Shown piece by piece: positions 1-6,675 of a stretch of DNA of 32,711 bases. Position 1 is the stretch's first letter. Every line of letters begins with the position of its first letter. The stretch comes from Thermomonas fusca DSM 15424 (GTDB lineage Bacteria > Pseudomonadota > Gammaproteobacteria > Xanthomonadales > Xanthomonadaceae): assembly GCF_000423885.1 (NCBI RefSeq), contig NZ_AUIV01000032.1:1-32711 (forward strand), given 5' to 3'. The notes under the pieces are model-generated. The model was not told where the DNA came from, made no database searches, and saw only the letters and a program-made list of their open reading frames with translations. The translations under genes were made by a program, and so were the position numbers.

Positions 1-267
1 GAATGGGATGCGGTGGACTTCATCGCCAAGCTGGCGGCACTGGTCCCGCCACCTCGCGCGCATCTCACCCGCTTCCACGGCGTATTCGCCCCGAATGCAA
101 ACCTGCGTGCGCAGCTGACGCCCTCGGGGCGCGGCAAGCGGCCTGCGGGCGATGCGGCGCCAGTGGACGTCAGCGCCCACGACGAGCCGCGCAGCCCCGA
201 GCAGAAGCGCCGTGCGATGAGCTGGGCGCAACGGCTCAAGCGGGTCTTTTCCATCGACATCACCTGA
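1..267 (+). pseudogene. IS91-family transposase, C-terminal fragment (5' end outside window)
   Basis: Frame 1 is open from the first base and ends at TGA 265-267. The peptide contains the signature of IS91-type (Y2, rolling-circle-like) transposases: a P-R-x-H-L-T-R-F-H-G-V-F-A-P-N stretch at about residues 19-33, and near the end a conserved M-S-W-A-Q-R-L-K-R-V-F-S-I-D-I stretch. In intact members the latter is followed by about 40 more residues with a Cys-x-x-Cys zinc motif and an 'IASIEDP'-like segment. Here the frame stops right after the IDI, so the C-terminus is missing or frameshifted. The catalytic tyrosines would lie upstream of the window. The family call rests on remembered motifs, not on a search; it is either a truncated element or the end of a degenerate copy. 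Confidence 0.72.
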
Positions 268-282
268 AGCCTGCAGGTCCCG

Positions 283-410
283 GTGTCGCCGTCACTCATT
301 AGCCTCCGGGCCAACGCGAAGTCATCGTTCTGCGTCGGCCAGCCGTATGCTTTCAGCCAGGCGATGGCCTCGGTCATGGCTGCGAGGGCGGGCATGCCAG
401 CCGACGTCAT
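283..410 (-). pseudogene. Truncated unknown gene coupled to the upstream membrane-protein gene
   Basis: The ATG at 410-408 overlaps the TGA of the upstream gene (ATGA), the usual arrangement of a translationally coupled operon. It opens a frame whose first 40 or so residues look like a normal soluble helical protein (for example T-E-A-I-A-W-L-K-A-Y-G-W-P-T-Q-N-D-D-F). After roughly position 290 the frame runs antisense through the IS91 fragment, so the natural 3' part of the gene is lost. I do not recognise the family. The exact junction between host gene and IS remnant cannot be fixed by eye; it lies somewhere in 268-296. Confidence 0.35.
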
Positions 411-982
411 GCCTTCAGGCTCCGAAGTAGCCAGCGTTCGCCCACCACCAAGGCAACCCAGCCTCCGATGATGAGGCGGATCGCGACGTAGGCCCACTGC
501 GGGAAGATCGTCTCGAGTGGGTGTCCGCTTTTCAGCGTGAGAATGGACAGTGAGAGCAGGTTGTAGCCGGCAATCACGCAGCACAGGCCCAGACATGTAA
601 GCAGGAATGCCGGAACCGCACGCCCATGCCTTCGGACCAGGTGCATTTCCCCGTCCGTACTGGACGTACGCAGCTGCTTTGCCGCATGACTGCAGAGCGC
701 GCGATAGAGCAGGGGAGCCAGGCTGGTCACGCAAGCGGTGAGTGCCAGGATGCCAATCATCATGGAGGTGATCGGGCCGGCGGCGTGGCTGAGGCGAAGC
801 GCCACGAACACGCAGGGATAGAGCAGGTGGCTGATCACCCACGCTTGCCGGGCGTCGGGAAGACGAAGGGCCTGCGCAAGCCAACGGGTCTGGTCGGGGG
901 TGGGGTTGGCGACGAGATTTCGGGACAGGTAGTACACGGCGGCTCCGGTTAGTGGATGAGCCCCCATCACATCGCCAAGCAC
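407..982 (-). CDS. Hypothetical multi-pass inner-membrane protein
   Basis: 191 residues from the GTG at 982; an ATG five codons later (967) is an equally good start, as neither has a clear ribosome binding site. The frame is open further upstream into the helicase remnant, so the 5' end may itself be a recombination junction. About four or five hydrophobic segments are visible: around residues 47-62, 69-92, 124-148 and 162-182. Between the second and third is a polar, basic cytoplasmic-looking loop (about residues 97-120). The C-terminus reads E-R-W-L-L-R-S-L-K-A. The stop overlaps the start of a further, truncated gene, suggesting a two-gene operon. No family recognised and no catalytic motif seen. 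Confidence 0.6.
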   Translation of the reverse strand: MLGDVMGAHPLTGAAVYYLSRNLVANPTPDQTRWLAQALRLPDARQAWVISHLLYPCVFVALRLSHAAGPITSMMIGILALTACVTSLAPLLYRALCSHAAKQLRTSSTDGEMHLVRRHGRAVPAFLLTCLGLCCVIAGYNLLSLSILTLKSGHPLETIFPQWAYVAIRLIIGGWVALVVGERWLLRSLKA

Positions 983-986
983 CCGT

Positions 987-1685
987 TTGCTAATCCAGCA
1001 GGGATTCTGTCGGGAAGATTTCGCCGGTAGAGTTCGCTGGGTCCAGCCGCTGTTTGGAGTCCGGGACTACTTTCGCGCGGTCACGATCAGCGAAATACGC
1101 ACTCAGGCGGAGATGGATCTCGCCGGCGCCATCGGCACCTACATGTCGACGGGAAAGATCCGCGGCAAGAACAGGGAGCTCGTCGTCAAGGAGTGCCAGA
1201 GGCTCGCGACCGAGCGGGCGGGACTCAGGCTCTCAGGAAACCCCGAGGAAGACTGGGCTGCCATCCGCGAGTTAATTGCCAGTTCCACCGCATCCCAGGT
1301 GGCCCGGGTCGCCGAGGACGCGCGTTTTCTTCGTCTGCTGCACAGGGGCTCCGCGCTGCGCACCGCGCTCAGCGAGATGTGGCGGACGCAGGACGACTAT
1401 GCAGGCGCCGAGGCGGCACTTGGTGACGCCCTGCTGCAGGAGCATTTCGTCGCTGCGCAGAAGGAGTGGCGCGGCCTGCACGTAATGACCATCCACAAGG
1501 CCAAGGGTAAGGAGTTCGACGAAGTCGTCATCTACGAGGGCACTTTCTCCGGGCGCATCGTGGCGGCGAATGCGGACGCGAGGCGCATCGCGCAGTCCCG
1601 CTTGGCGCTCCGCGTCGCAGTCACGCGCGCCATCTGTCGCACGACTATTGTGACGCCCCTGAGAAATGGCTGCGCTTTTCTCTAG
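987..1685 (+). pseudogene. UvrD/Rep-like (possibly GajB-like) helicase, C-terminal remnant
   Basis: The frame encodes the end of a superfamily 1A helicase. It carries the UvrD C-terminal signature at about residues 165-180 (L-H-V-M-T-I-H-K-A-K-G-K-E-F-D-E-V), the motif V region that couples DNA binding to ATP hydrolysis. Near the end comes motif VI-like L-A-L-R-V-A-V-T-R-A followed by T-I-V-T-P-L. Walker A, motif II and the first RecA domain are absent. The reading begins at a TTG only by default, and sequence before about 1012 probably belongs to something else. A short helicase ending in TPL/TPR plus a Cys-rich tail resembles GajB of Gabija defence systems, but the partner OLD-family nuclease GajA is not in the window. 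Best read as a defence-island remnant. Non-functional. Confidence 0.7.
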
Positions 1686-1707
1686 TCACTGAACATCCTT
1701 CTGTGAA

Positions 1708-1733
1708 CGACCGCTTCTGGCCGAAAACGGTCG
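1708..1733. repeat. Small intergenic palindrome
   Basis: CGACCG at 1708-1713 and CGGTCG at 1728-1733 form a stem around a 14-base loop, just after the helicase remnant. It lacks a T-tract on either side, so it is not a convincing terminator. It resembles the short palindromic intergenic repeats that occur dispersed in many proteobacterial genomes. The rest of the 1686-1808 gap holds nothing I can identify. Confidence 0.3.
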
Positions 1734-1808
1734 CTTCGCCTGTTGTTCGTTAGGGGGTACACAGCGCACTTGTGTCGCCAGCCGCGGATTAGTGAAGAGG
1801 CAAAAAGT

Positions 1809-2129
1809 TCAAAGCGACGCGTGTTCCAAAATCTCCTGCCCCATGAGCACGCACTCGCGGCCCATGGGGTAGTAGATGAGTCGCATCGTATAGTCAGCCT
1901 TGTACACCGAGCCCTCGACCTGAAGGACCAGAAATCGCTGATTCTTGTTGGCTGGGTTGCGGATGGAGGCAAGCGGCGTTGCAGTTGACTCCACCACGGC
2001 GCGGTCGTCGCCGTCGGTGTGAAAGAGCAGCAAACGCTTGGCTTGGACGATGGCTTCTTTATTGCAGGTGGGGGCAGAAGCGGCGGGGTAGGGCAGCAGC
2101 ATGGCGGCTGCAAGCAGCAGGTATCGCAT
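1809..2129 (-). CDS. Small exported protein of unknown function
   Basis: 106 residues from the ATG at 2129, chosen over the TTG three bases upstream because GGAG lies about nine bases before it. The first 19 residues form a Sec signal peptide (M-R-Y, a hydrophobic core rich in Leu/Ala, and A-x-A near A-A-S-A). The mature part is about 87 residues with two cysteines (one at its very start, one in G-R-E-C-V-L-M-G), which could form a disulfide in the periplasm. It looks like a conserved Xanthomonadaceae hypothetical protein, but I know of no function. It is divergent from the SRAP gene, and the 85 bases between them must hold both promoters. Confidence 0.6.
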   Translation of the reverse strand: MRYLLLAAAMLLPYPAASAPTCNKEAIVQAKRLLLFHTDGDDRAVVESTATPLASIRNPANKNQRFLVLQVEGSVYKADYTMRLIYYPMGRECVLMGQEILEHASL

Positions 2130-2214
2130 CAAGCGGCACTCCGGGCGTCAGGTTGGGTCGATCATAGCCACCAGTTGGCATATCGTTATCAGGCACTCCA
2201 ACGATGAGGTGCCC

Positions 2215-3150
2215 ATGTGCTACTCCGCCCAAGCATGGCAGGACTACCGCAAGTACAAGCGGGAGCTCGGTGCAACCCTTGGTATTACCGAGTACATCCG
2301 GCTGTTCGGACGATGGCAGGCGGGGGCGGAATCGCCAAAGTTCCCCAAGGGGCTTATGGATGCGTTCGCGGAGGCCAGCAGTGGCGATGAGGCCCGAATC
2401 CGGCACTGGATCGAAGCTTGGAAGGCTGGCCAGATCACAGCGGTGGAACAGGATCTGTTCGCCCTGAAGAAGCGGCTGGCGGATGCCGAGCGCACCCTGC
2501 AGACCAAGATCACCAAGAAGGCCCAGAACGACCAGCGGATTGCCACCGACAAGATCGGCAAGGCGTCCCAGCGGCTCAAAGACCTGCACCGCACCAGCCC
2601 GCTGCCGCGTGATACCCGGTTCTTCCCGGGCAACTACGCCACGGTGATGCTGGCCGAGCAGGGTAAGCGCGTCGTCTATCCCATGCGCTACGGCTGCCGC
2701 CCGGCCGGCAAGCCGGCCTTCTATGACACCCGTTACCCCGGCACCTACAACGCGCGCCGGGACAATCTGGAGGGTTTCTGGAAGGGGCAGTTCGGGCACA
2801 CCCATGCCCTGATCGTGGTCGAGACCTTCTACGAGAACGTCGAGGGCAAGGACGGCAAGAACCAGGTGCTGCAGTTTACGCCTCGGGACGGCGGGCCCAT
2901 GTACGTGCCCTGTCTGTTCTCCCACTGGACGGACCCGAAGAGTGTCGAGTCGGAGCTGTGGTCCTTTGCTGCCATCACCGACGACCCGGAGCCGGAGGTC
3001 GCCTCCGCCGGCCACGACCGGACGATCATCAACATCAAGCCCGAGCACATCGACGCCTGGCTGAACCCCGATCCGGCAAATCTGCAGGGGCTCTACGCTA
3101 TTTTCGACGATCGGCAGCACCCGTACTACGAGCACGAATTGGCAGCATAG
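2215..3150 (+). CDS. SRAP (HMCES/YedK-type) abasic-site processing protein, long variant
   Basis: 311 residues. I chose the ATG at 2215 because SRAP proteins must expose Cys2 after removal of Met1, and the protein then starts Met-Cys-Tyr-Ser. The family forms a thiazolidine crosslink between Cys2 and abasic sites in single-stranded DNA, protecting them during replication. The other active-site residues are recognisable: Asn179 and Arg181 in N-A-R-R-D-N, Glu207 in E-T-F-Y-E-N, and His267 in G-H-D-R. Compared with YedK (about 220 residues) it has an extra charged, helical, probably coiled-coil insert at about residues 60-125 that separates the N-terminal Cys from the core. The context (mobile-element fragments, tRNA-flanked region) suggests an accessory copy. 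The family call is firm, substrate specificity is inferred. Confidence 0.85.
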   Translation: MCYSAQAWQDYRKYKRELGATLGITEYIRLFGRWQAGAESPKFPKGLMDAFAEASSGDEARIRHWIEAWKAGQITAVEQDLFALKKRLADAERTLQTKITKKAQNDQRIATDKIGKASQRLKDLHRTSPLPRDTRFFPGNYATVMLAEQGKRVVYPMRYGCRPAGKPAFYDTRYPGTYNARRDNLEGFWKGQFGHTHALIVVETFYENVEGKDGKNQVLQFTPRDGGPMYVPCLFSHWTDPKSVESELWSFAAITDDPEPEVASAGHDRTIINIKPEHIDAWLNPDPANLQGLYAIFDDRQHPYYEHELAA

Positions 3151-3239
3151 GTGGGAAGTGCTCGACCGGTCAGCCCCAAGGTCCGGCGGTTCCTCCACCG
3201 GGCAACGCTAAATCTCAGCTTGGGTTAGTTGGGTACCAT

Positions 3240-3286
3240 CCCAAACAAGCCCAAAGGGGCCCAAAACCACCCCAAAAGGCCCCAAA
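3240..3286 (+). repeat. Five phased CCCAAA direct repeats beside tRNA-Ser
   Basis: CCCAAA occurs at 3240, 3250, 3260, 3271 and 3281, that is every 10-11 bases, so all copies lie on the same face of the helix. They sit in the 264-base gene-free gap (3151-3414) between the SRAP gene and the 3' end of tRNA-Ser. Phased arrays of this kind are typical of arm-type sites for tyrosine integrases or of binding sites for excisionase-like or replication proteins. No integrase gene remains nearby. Elsewhere in the gap I see only a doubled GTTCTATGG at about 3344-3367. Confidence 0.55.
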
Positions 3287-3414
3287 GTCCCTCATGGCGG
3301 GACAGTTGAGAGGCTCCCACTTCCAGGCATGATCACAAGCAAAAGTTCTATGGCAGGTTCTATGGTAGAAGCGGCATAGTTGTTAGCCTGAGAGCCGCAT
3401 TTTTGCTGGATAAG

Positions 3415-3504
3415 TGGCGGAAGCGGTGAGATTCGAACTCACGGATGGTTTGACCCATCGGCGGTTTTCAAGACCGCTGCCTTAAACCACTCGGCCACGC
3501 TTCC
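3415..3504 (-). tRNA. tRNA-Ser(UGA)
   Basis: Read on the minus strand the gene starts GGAAGCGTGGCCGAGTGG and ends with an encoded CCA (TGG at 3415-3417 on the plus strand). The acceptor stem is GGAAGCG paired with CGCTTCC. The anticodon loop is CTTGAAA, giving anticodon TGA, which reads UCA codons. The long variable arm (GATGG paired with CCATC) is diagnostic of tRNA-Ser. The T loop is TTCGAAT. Its 3' end faces the accessory region at 1-3414, which fits use of this tRNA as an integration site. Confidence 0.96.
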
Positions 3505-3591
3505 GTTGCGGGGGCGATTGTCGCATGGTGCCCCGCGCGCTGGAATCGGGGCGCGGCCGCTGCGCATGCGGGGTGGTCTTCAGTGGATCGC

Positions 3592-3864
3592 TCAGCGCGT
3601 GTAATGGCGCAGCAGGTCCAGCAGCACGCGCGCTTGGTCCGTGCGCCGAGCCTCGTCGGGTTCGGCGGCCACGTGTTCGGCCAGGTGGCCGGACAGGATC
3701 TCCATCATCAGCGCATGCATCGCGCCCTTGGCCGCGGCCGCCTGCACCAGCACGTCGGTGCAGTCCGCGTCGGCTTCCAGTGCTTTCTCCAGCGCAGCGA
3801 CCTGGCCGCCGATACGGCGCACGCGGGCCAGCAGTTTTTTCCGTTCGTGGATGACGTGCGCCAT
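3592..3864 (-). CDS. dmeR: RcnR/DmeR-type Ni/Co-responsive repressor (CsoR/RcnR family)
   Basis: 90 residues, all-helical DUF156 fold. The sensor residues of the RcnR branch are all present: His3, Cys35, His60 and His64, the Ni(II)/Co(II) ligand set. This argues against FrmR (formaldehyde; Glu at 64) and CsoR (Cu; Cys-His-Cys). It is divergently transcribed from a CDF exporter 51 bases away, and the intergenic palindrome ATACCC-N5-GGGTAT is a likely operator covering both promoters. Expected role: apo-protein represses the exporter (and itself), and metal binding releases DNA. The gene symbol follows the dmeR-dmeF pairing; metal specificity is inferred from ligands and neighbour. Confidence 0.87.
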   Translation of the reverse strand: MAHVIHERKKLLARVRRIGGQVAALEKALEADADCTDVLVQAAAAKGAMHALMMEILSGHLAEHVAAEPDEARRTDQARVLLDLLRHYTR

Positions 3865-3877
3865 GGCGGTTGACGAT

Positions 3878-3894
3878 ATACCCTACGGGGGTAT
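3878..3894. promoter_or_regulatory. Candidate DmeR operator
   Basis: ATACCC (3878-3883) and GGGTAT (3889-3894) form a perfect inverted repeat with a five-base spacer, between the divergent starts at 3864 and 3916. G/C tracts flanked by AT-rich ends are the hallmark of CsoR/RcnR-family operators. The site is 13 bases from the repressor's start codon and 21 from the exporter's, so binding would block both. Confidence 0.7.
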
Positions 3895-3915
3895 TTCTCC
3901 AGCCTGCGAGCCGCC

Positions 3916-4881
3916 ATGAATCTCGATGCCCTTGCCGCCGCCAGGCGCCACAGCCATGCCTTTGACCAGGGCAACCCGCTGGCTGAACGCAATACCCGCC
4001 GGGCGATGTGGTTGACCCTGGCGATGATGGTGGTGGAAATCACCGGCGGCTGGTGGTTCAACTCGATGGCGGTGCTGGCCGATGGCTGGCACATGAGTTC
4101 GCACGCGATCGCGCTGGGGCTGTCGGCGTTCGCCTACGCCTGCGCACGCCGCTACGCCCGCGACAGGAGGTTTGCGTTCGGCACCTGGAAGATCGAAATC
4201 CTGGGCGGCTATACCAGCGCCATCCTGCTGCTGGGCGTCGCGGTACTGATGGTGGTGCAGTCGGTGGAGCGCCTGCTGAACCCGGGCGCGATCCAGTACC
4301 GGCAGGCAATCGCGATCGCGCTGGTGGGACTGCTGGTGAACCTGATCTGCGCGTGGTGGCTGCGCGACCATCATGCGCAACACCATCACGACCACGACCA
4401 CGACCATCATCACCATGACGGTAACGACGACCCCGCCCATGACCACGCGCATGACTTGAACCTGCGCTCGGCCTACCTGCACGTCATGGCCGATGCGGTG
4501 ACCTCGGTGCTGGCGATCATCGCGCTGCTGGGCGGGATGTATTTCGGCGCGGCGTGGCTGGATCCGGTGATGGGGCTGGTGGGTGCGGCGCTGGTATCGG
4601 CCTGGGCCTGGAGCTTGGTGCGGTCCAGCGGGCGCATCCTGCTGGACGCGCAGATGGACCTGCCGGTGGTGGAGGAAGTGCGCGAAGCCATCGAGGCTGG
4701 TCCGCTTTCGGCAAGAATCAGCGACCTGCATGTCTGGCAGGTGGCGCGCGGCAAGTTCGCCTGCGTGGTGGAGGTGGTGGCCGTTCCGGGGGTGGCTGCC
4801 GAGGATGTCCGCCGCGCGCTGTCGGTGCATGACGAGCTGGCCCATGTCACTGTGGAAATTGTGCCCGCAACGGCGGCCTGA
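3916..4881 (+). CDS. dmeF: Cation diffusion facilitator, Co/Ni (DmeF-type) exporter
   Basis: 321 residues with six predicted transmembrane helices, an inner-membrane metal/proton antiporter. TM2 carries the metal site as H-M-S-S-H (residues about 57-61) instead of the H/D-x-x-x-D of zinc-specific members. TM5 carries H-V-M-A-D. A long cytosolic loop between TM4 and TM5 (about residues 154-183) is extremely rich in His and Asp and would bind metal. The C-terminal cytosolic ferredoxin-like domain follows (about 250-321), with the conserved D-L-H-V-W. The H-x-x-x-H form of TM2 plus the RcnR-type regulator next door point to Co/Ni rather than Zn, but Zn transport cannot be excluded. Confidence 0.87.
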   Translation: MNLDALAAARRHSHAFDQGNPLAERNTRRAMWLTLAMMVVEITGGWWFNSMAVLADGWHMSSHAIALGLSAFAYACARRYARDRRFAFGTWKIEILGGYTSAILLLGVAVLMVVQSVERLLNPGAIQYRQAIAIALVGLLVNLICAWWLRDHHAQHHHDHDHDHHHHDGNDDPAHDHAHDLNLRSAYLHVMADAVTSVLAIIALLGGMYFGAAWLDPVMGLVGAALVSAWAWSLVRSSGRILLDAQMDLPVVEEVREAIEAGPLSARISDLHVWQVARGKFACVVEVVAVPGVAAEDVRRALSVHDELAHVTVEIVPATAA

Positions 4882-4929
4882 TCGACTGCAGTCGCTAGAA
4901 TCCGGCATCCCCTGCGATGCCGGCCATCC

Positions 4930-5418
4930 ATGCCCTACACCCCCATCGTCGCCACCCTCGGCTACGTGCTCTCGCCTGACGGCGGCAGCGTGCTGATGAT
5001 CCATCGCAACGCGCGTCCGGGAGATCATCACCTGGGCAAGTACAACGGCCTGGGCGGAAAGATAGAACCGGACGAGGACGTGCTGGCCGGCATGCGCCGC
5101 GAGATCCGCGAAGAGGCCGGGATCGAATGCACGGCGCTGCGCCTGCGCGGCACGATCAGCTGGCCGGGCTTCGGCAAGCACGGCGAGGACTGGTTGGGTT
5201 TCTTGTTCGTGGTGGATGCGTTCGAAGGCACGCCGCTGGAGCGCAATCCGGAAGGCGCGCTTGAATGGGTGGCGCGCGAGCGCATCCCGGAACTGCCGCT
5301 GTGGGAGGGCGACCGCCACTTCCTGCCGCTGGTGTTCGACGACGATCCGCGCGCCTTCCACGGGGTGATGCCGTACCGCGACGGGCGCATGCTGTCGTGG
5401 GCCTATTCACGCGTTTGA
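4930..5418 (+). CDS. Nudix hydrolase (MutT/MTH1-like, putative 8-oxo-dGTPase)
   Basis: 162 residues. A perfect Nudix box (G-x5-E-x7-R-E-U-x-E-E-x-G-U) lies at about residues 38-60, beginning G-G-K-I-E-P-D-E and ending R-E-I-R-E-E-A-G-I. The glutamates bind the catalytic Mg ions that hydrolyse a nucleoside diphosphate linked to another moiety. The N-terminal L-M-I-H-R-N and G-K-Y-N-G-L-G-G segments, and a C-terminal L-P-L-W-E-G-D region, resemble the MTH1-like 2-hydroxy/8-oxo-dNTP pyrophosphatase branch. Substrate is inferred only. It follows dmeF by 48 bases on the same strand; a G-C-T-A-G-A-A-T stretch at 4893-4900 could be a -10 of its own. Confidence 0.82.
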   Translation: MPYTPIVATLGYVLSPDGGSVLMIHRNARPGDHHLGKYNGLGGKIEPDEDVLAGMRREIREEAGIECTALRLRGTISWPGFGKHGEDWLGFLFVVDAFEGTPLERNPEGALEWVARERIPELPLWEGDRHFLPLVFDDDPRAFHGVMPYRDGRMLSWAYSRV

Positions 5419-5491
5419 GGCCACGCCGGGTGGGGCTCGCGCGGGCGGTCGCGCTGGCGCAGAATCGGCGCTTTCCGCCAAGGACATCGCC

Positions 5492-6538
5492 ATGACCATC
5501 AAAGCCTGGGGCGCCCACGCCGCCGACAAGCCCATCGTCGCGCTCGACATCGAGCGTCGCGCACCGGGGCCGCGCGACGTGCAGATCGAAATTGCCTACT
5601 GCGGGATCTGCCATTCCGACCTGCACACGGTGCGCGCGGAGTGGGCGGGCACGCTGTATCCCTGCGTGCCGGGGCACGAGATCGTCGGCCATGTCAGCGC
5701 GGTCGGCGCCGAGGTCTCGGGCTTCAAGGTGGGCGATACCGTCGGCGTTGGCTGCATGGTCGGCAGTTGCCGCCATTGCGCGGCCTGCGGCGAGGGGCTG
5801 GAGCAATACTGCGAGCAAGGCATGGTCGGCACCTACAACGGTCCGACCGCGGATGCGCCGGGCCATACGCTGGGCGGCTATTCGCAGCGCATCGTGGTGG
5901 ACCAGGATTTCGTGCTGCGCGTGCACCACCCGAAGGAACAGCTGGCGGCAGTGGCGCCCCTGCTGTGCGCCGGCATCACCACCTATTCCCCGCTGCGGTA
6001 CTGGAAGGTCGGGCCGGGCAAGAAGGTCGGCATCGTCGGCATCGGCGGGCTGGGCCACATGGGCATCAAGATCGCGCATGCGATGGGCGCGCGCGTGGTG
6101 GCGTTCACCACCAGCGAATCCAAGCGCGCGGAAGCACACGGCCTCGGTGCCGACGAAGTGGTGATCTCGCGCGATGCCGCGCAGATGAAGGCGCAGCGCA
6201 ACAGCTTCGATTTCATCCTGGATACCGTGGCGGCCAGCCACGATCTCGACGCGTTCTCCTCGCTGCTCAAGCGCGACGGCACCTTGTGCCTGGTGGGCGT
6301 GCCGGAGCATGCGCATCCCTCGCCGAACATCGGCAACCTGATCTTCAAGCGCCGGGCGATCGCCGGCTCGCTGATCGGCGGGATCAAAGAGACCCAGGAG
6401 ATGCTGGATTTCTGCGCCGAGCACGGCATCGTCGCCGACATCGAGATGGTGCGCGCGCAGGACATCGATGCGGCCTACGAGCGGATGCTCAGGAGCGACG
6501 TCAAGTACCGCTTCGTGATCGACGCCGCGACGATGTGA
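5492..6538 (+). CDS. Zinc-dependent NAD(P) alcohol dehydrogenase (YahK/CAD type)
   Basis: 348 residues, medium-chain dehydrogenase. Catalytic zinc ligands are Cys40 (C-G-I-C-H-S-D), His62 with Glu63 (P-G-H-E) and Cys159. Structural zinc ligands are Cys93, Cys96, Cys99 and Cys107. The Rossmann loop is G-I-G-G-L-G-H-M-G at about residues 180-188, and the next strand ends in a Thr-Ser pair (F-T-T-S), the pattern of NADP-preferring enzymes of the cinnamyl-alcohol/YahK branch. It would reduce aldehydes to alcohols in the cytoplasm. It is monocistronic by spacing. A GCGGTTGT/ACAACCGC hairpin seven bases after the stop may end the transcript, although no T-tract follows. Confidence 0.88.
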   Translation: MTIKAWGAHAADKPIVALDIERRAPGPRDVQIEIAYCGICHSDLHTVRAEWAGTLYPCVPGHEIVGHVSAVGAEVSGFKVGDTVGVGCMVGSCRHCAACGEGLEQYCEQGMVGTYNGPTADAPGHTLGGYSQRIVVDQDFVLRVHHPKEQLAAVAPLLCAGITTYSPLRYWKVGPGKKVGIVGIGGLGHMGIKIAHAMGARVVAFTTSESKRAEAHGLGADEVVISRDAAQMKAQRNSFDFILDTVAASHDLDAFSSLLKRDGTLCLVGVPEHAHPSPNIGNLIFKRRAIAGSLIGGIKETQEMLDFCAEHGIVADIEMVRAQDIDAAYERMLRSDVKYRFVIDAATM

Positions 6539-6544
6539 GTCGCG

Positions 6545-6594
6545 GCGGTTGTCCACAACCGCTGTGGATGGAAGTCGTATAACGGTGTGGATAA
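6545..6594. other. Inverted repeat with DnaA-box-like 9-mers
   Basis: An 8-bp inverted repeat GCGGTTGT-CC-ACAACCGC (6545-6562) contains TTGTCCACA at 6549-6557, one mismatch from the DnaA box TTATCCACA. A perfect box lies at 6586-6594 (TGTGGATAA, minus orientation), and TGTGGATGG at 6563-6571 is a weaker match. All are in the 137-base gap between two convergent genes. No origin-type genes (dnaA, dnaN) are nearby, so this could be a DnaA-titration site or chance. Confidence 0.4.
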
Positions 6595-6675
6595 CCGCAG
6601 CAGCGGCAGGCGTGATGCGGCTGTCAATAGGCGTGGTGAAAAATTCGCCAGATGTGCCGCGCGTGCGGCGGGCGC

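Noticed and set aside
1734..1760. Integron attC-like core site (GTTAGGG) before a small exported protein
   Set aside because: The core GTTRRRY is not met (ends in G), no matching RYYYAAC partner was found and there is no integrase.
2059..3198. 379-residue open frame on the minus strand opposite the SRAP gene
   Set aside because: It is the mirror of a high-GC coding sequence; it lacks any domain, while the plus frame has every SRAP catalytic residue.
4381..4470. Short CAT/CAC-GAC repeats that could be taken as a satellite
   Set aside because: They encode the His/Asp-rich metal-binding loop of the exporter and are in frame with it.
3883..5361. 492-residue minus-strand open frame with a His-rich stretch
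   Set aside because: Antisense of dmeF and the Nudix gene; its His-rich stretch is a reading of the metal-binding loop on the other strand.
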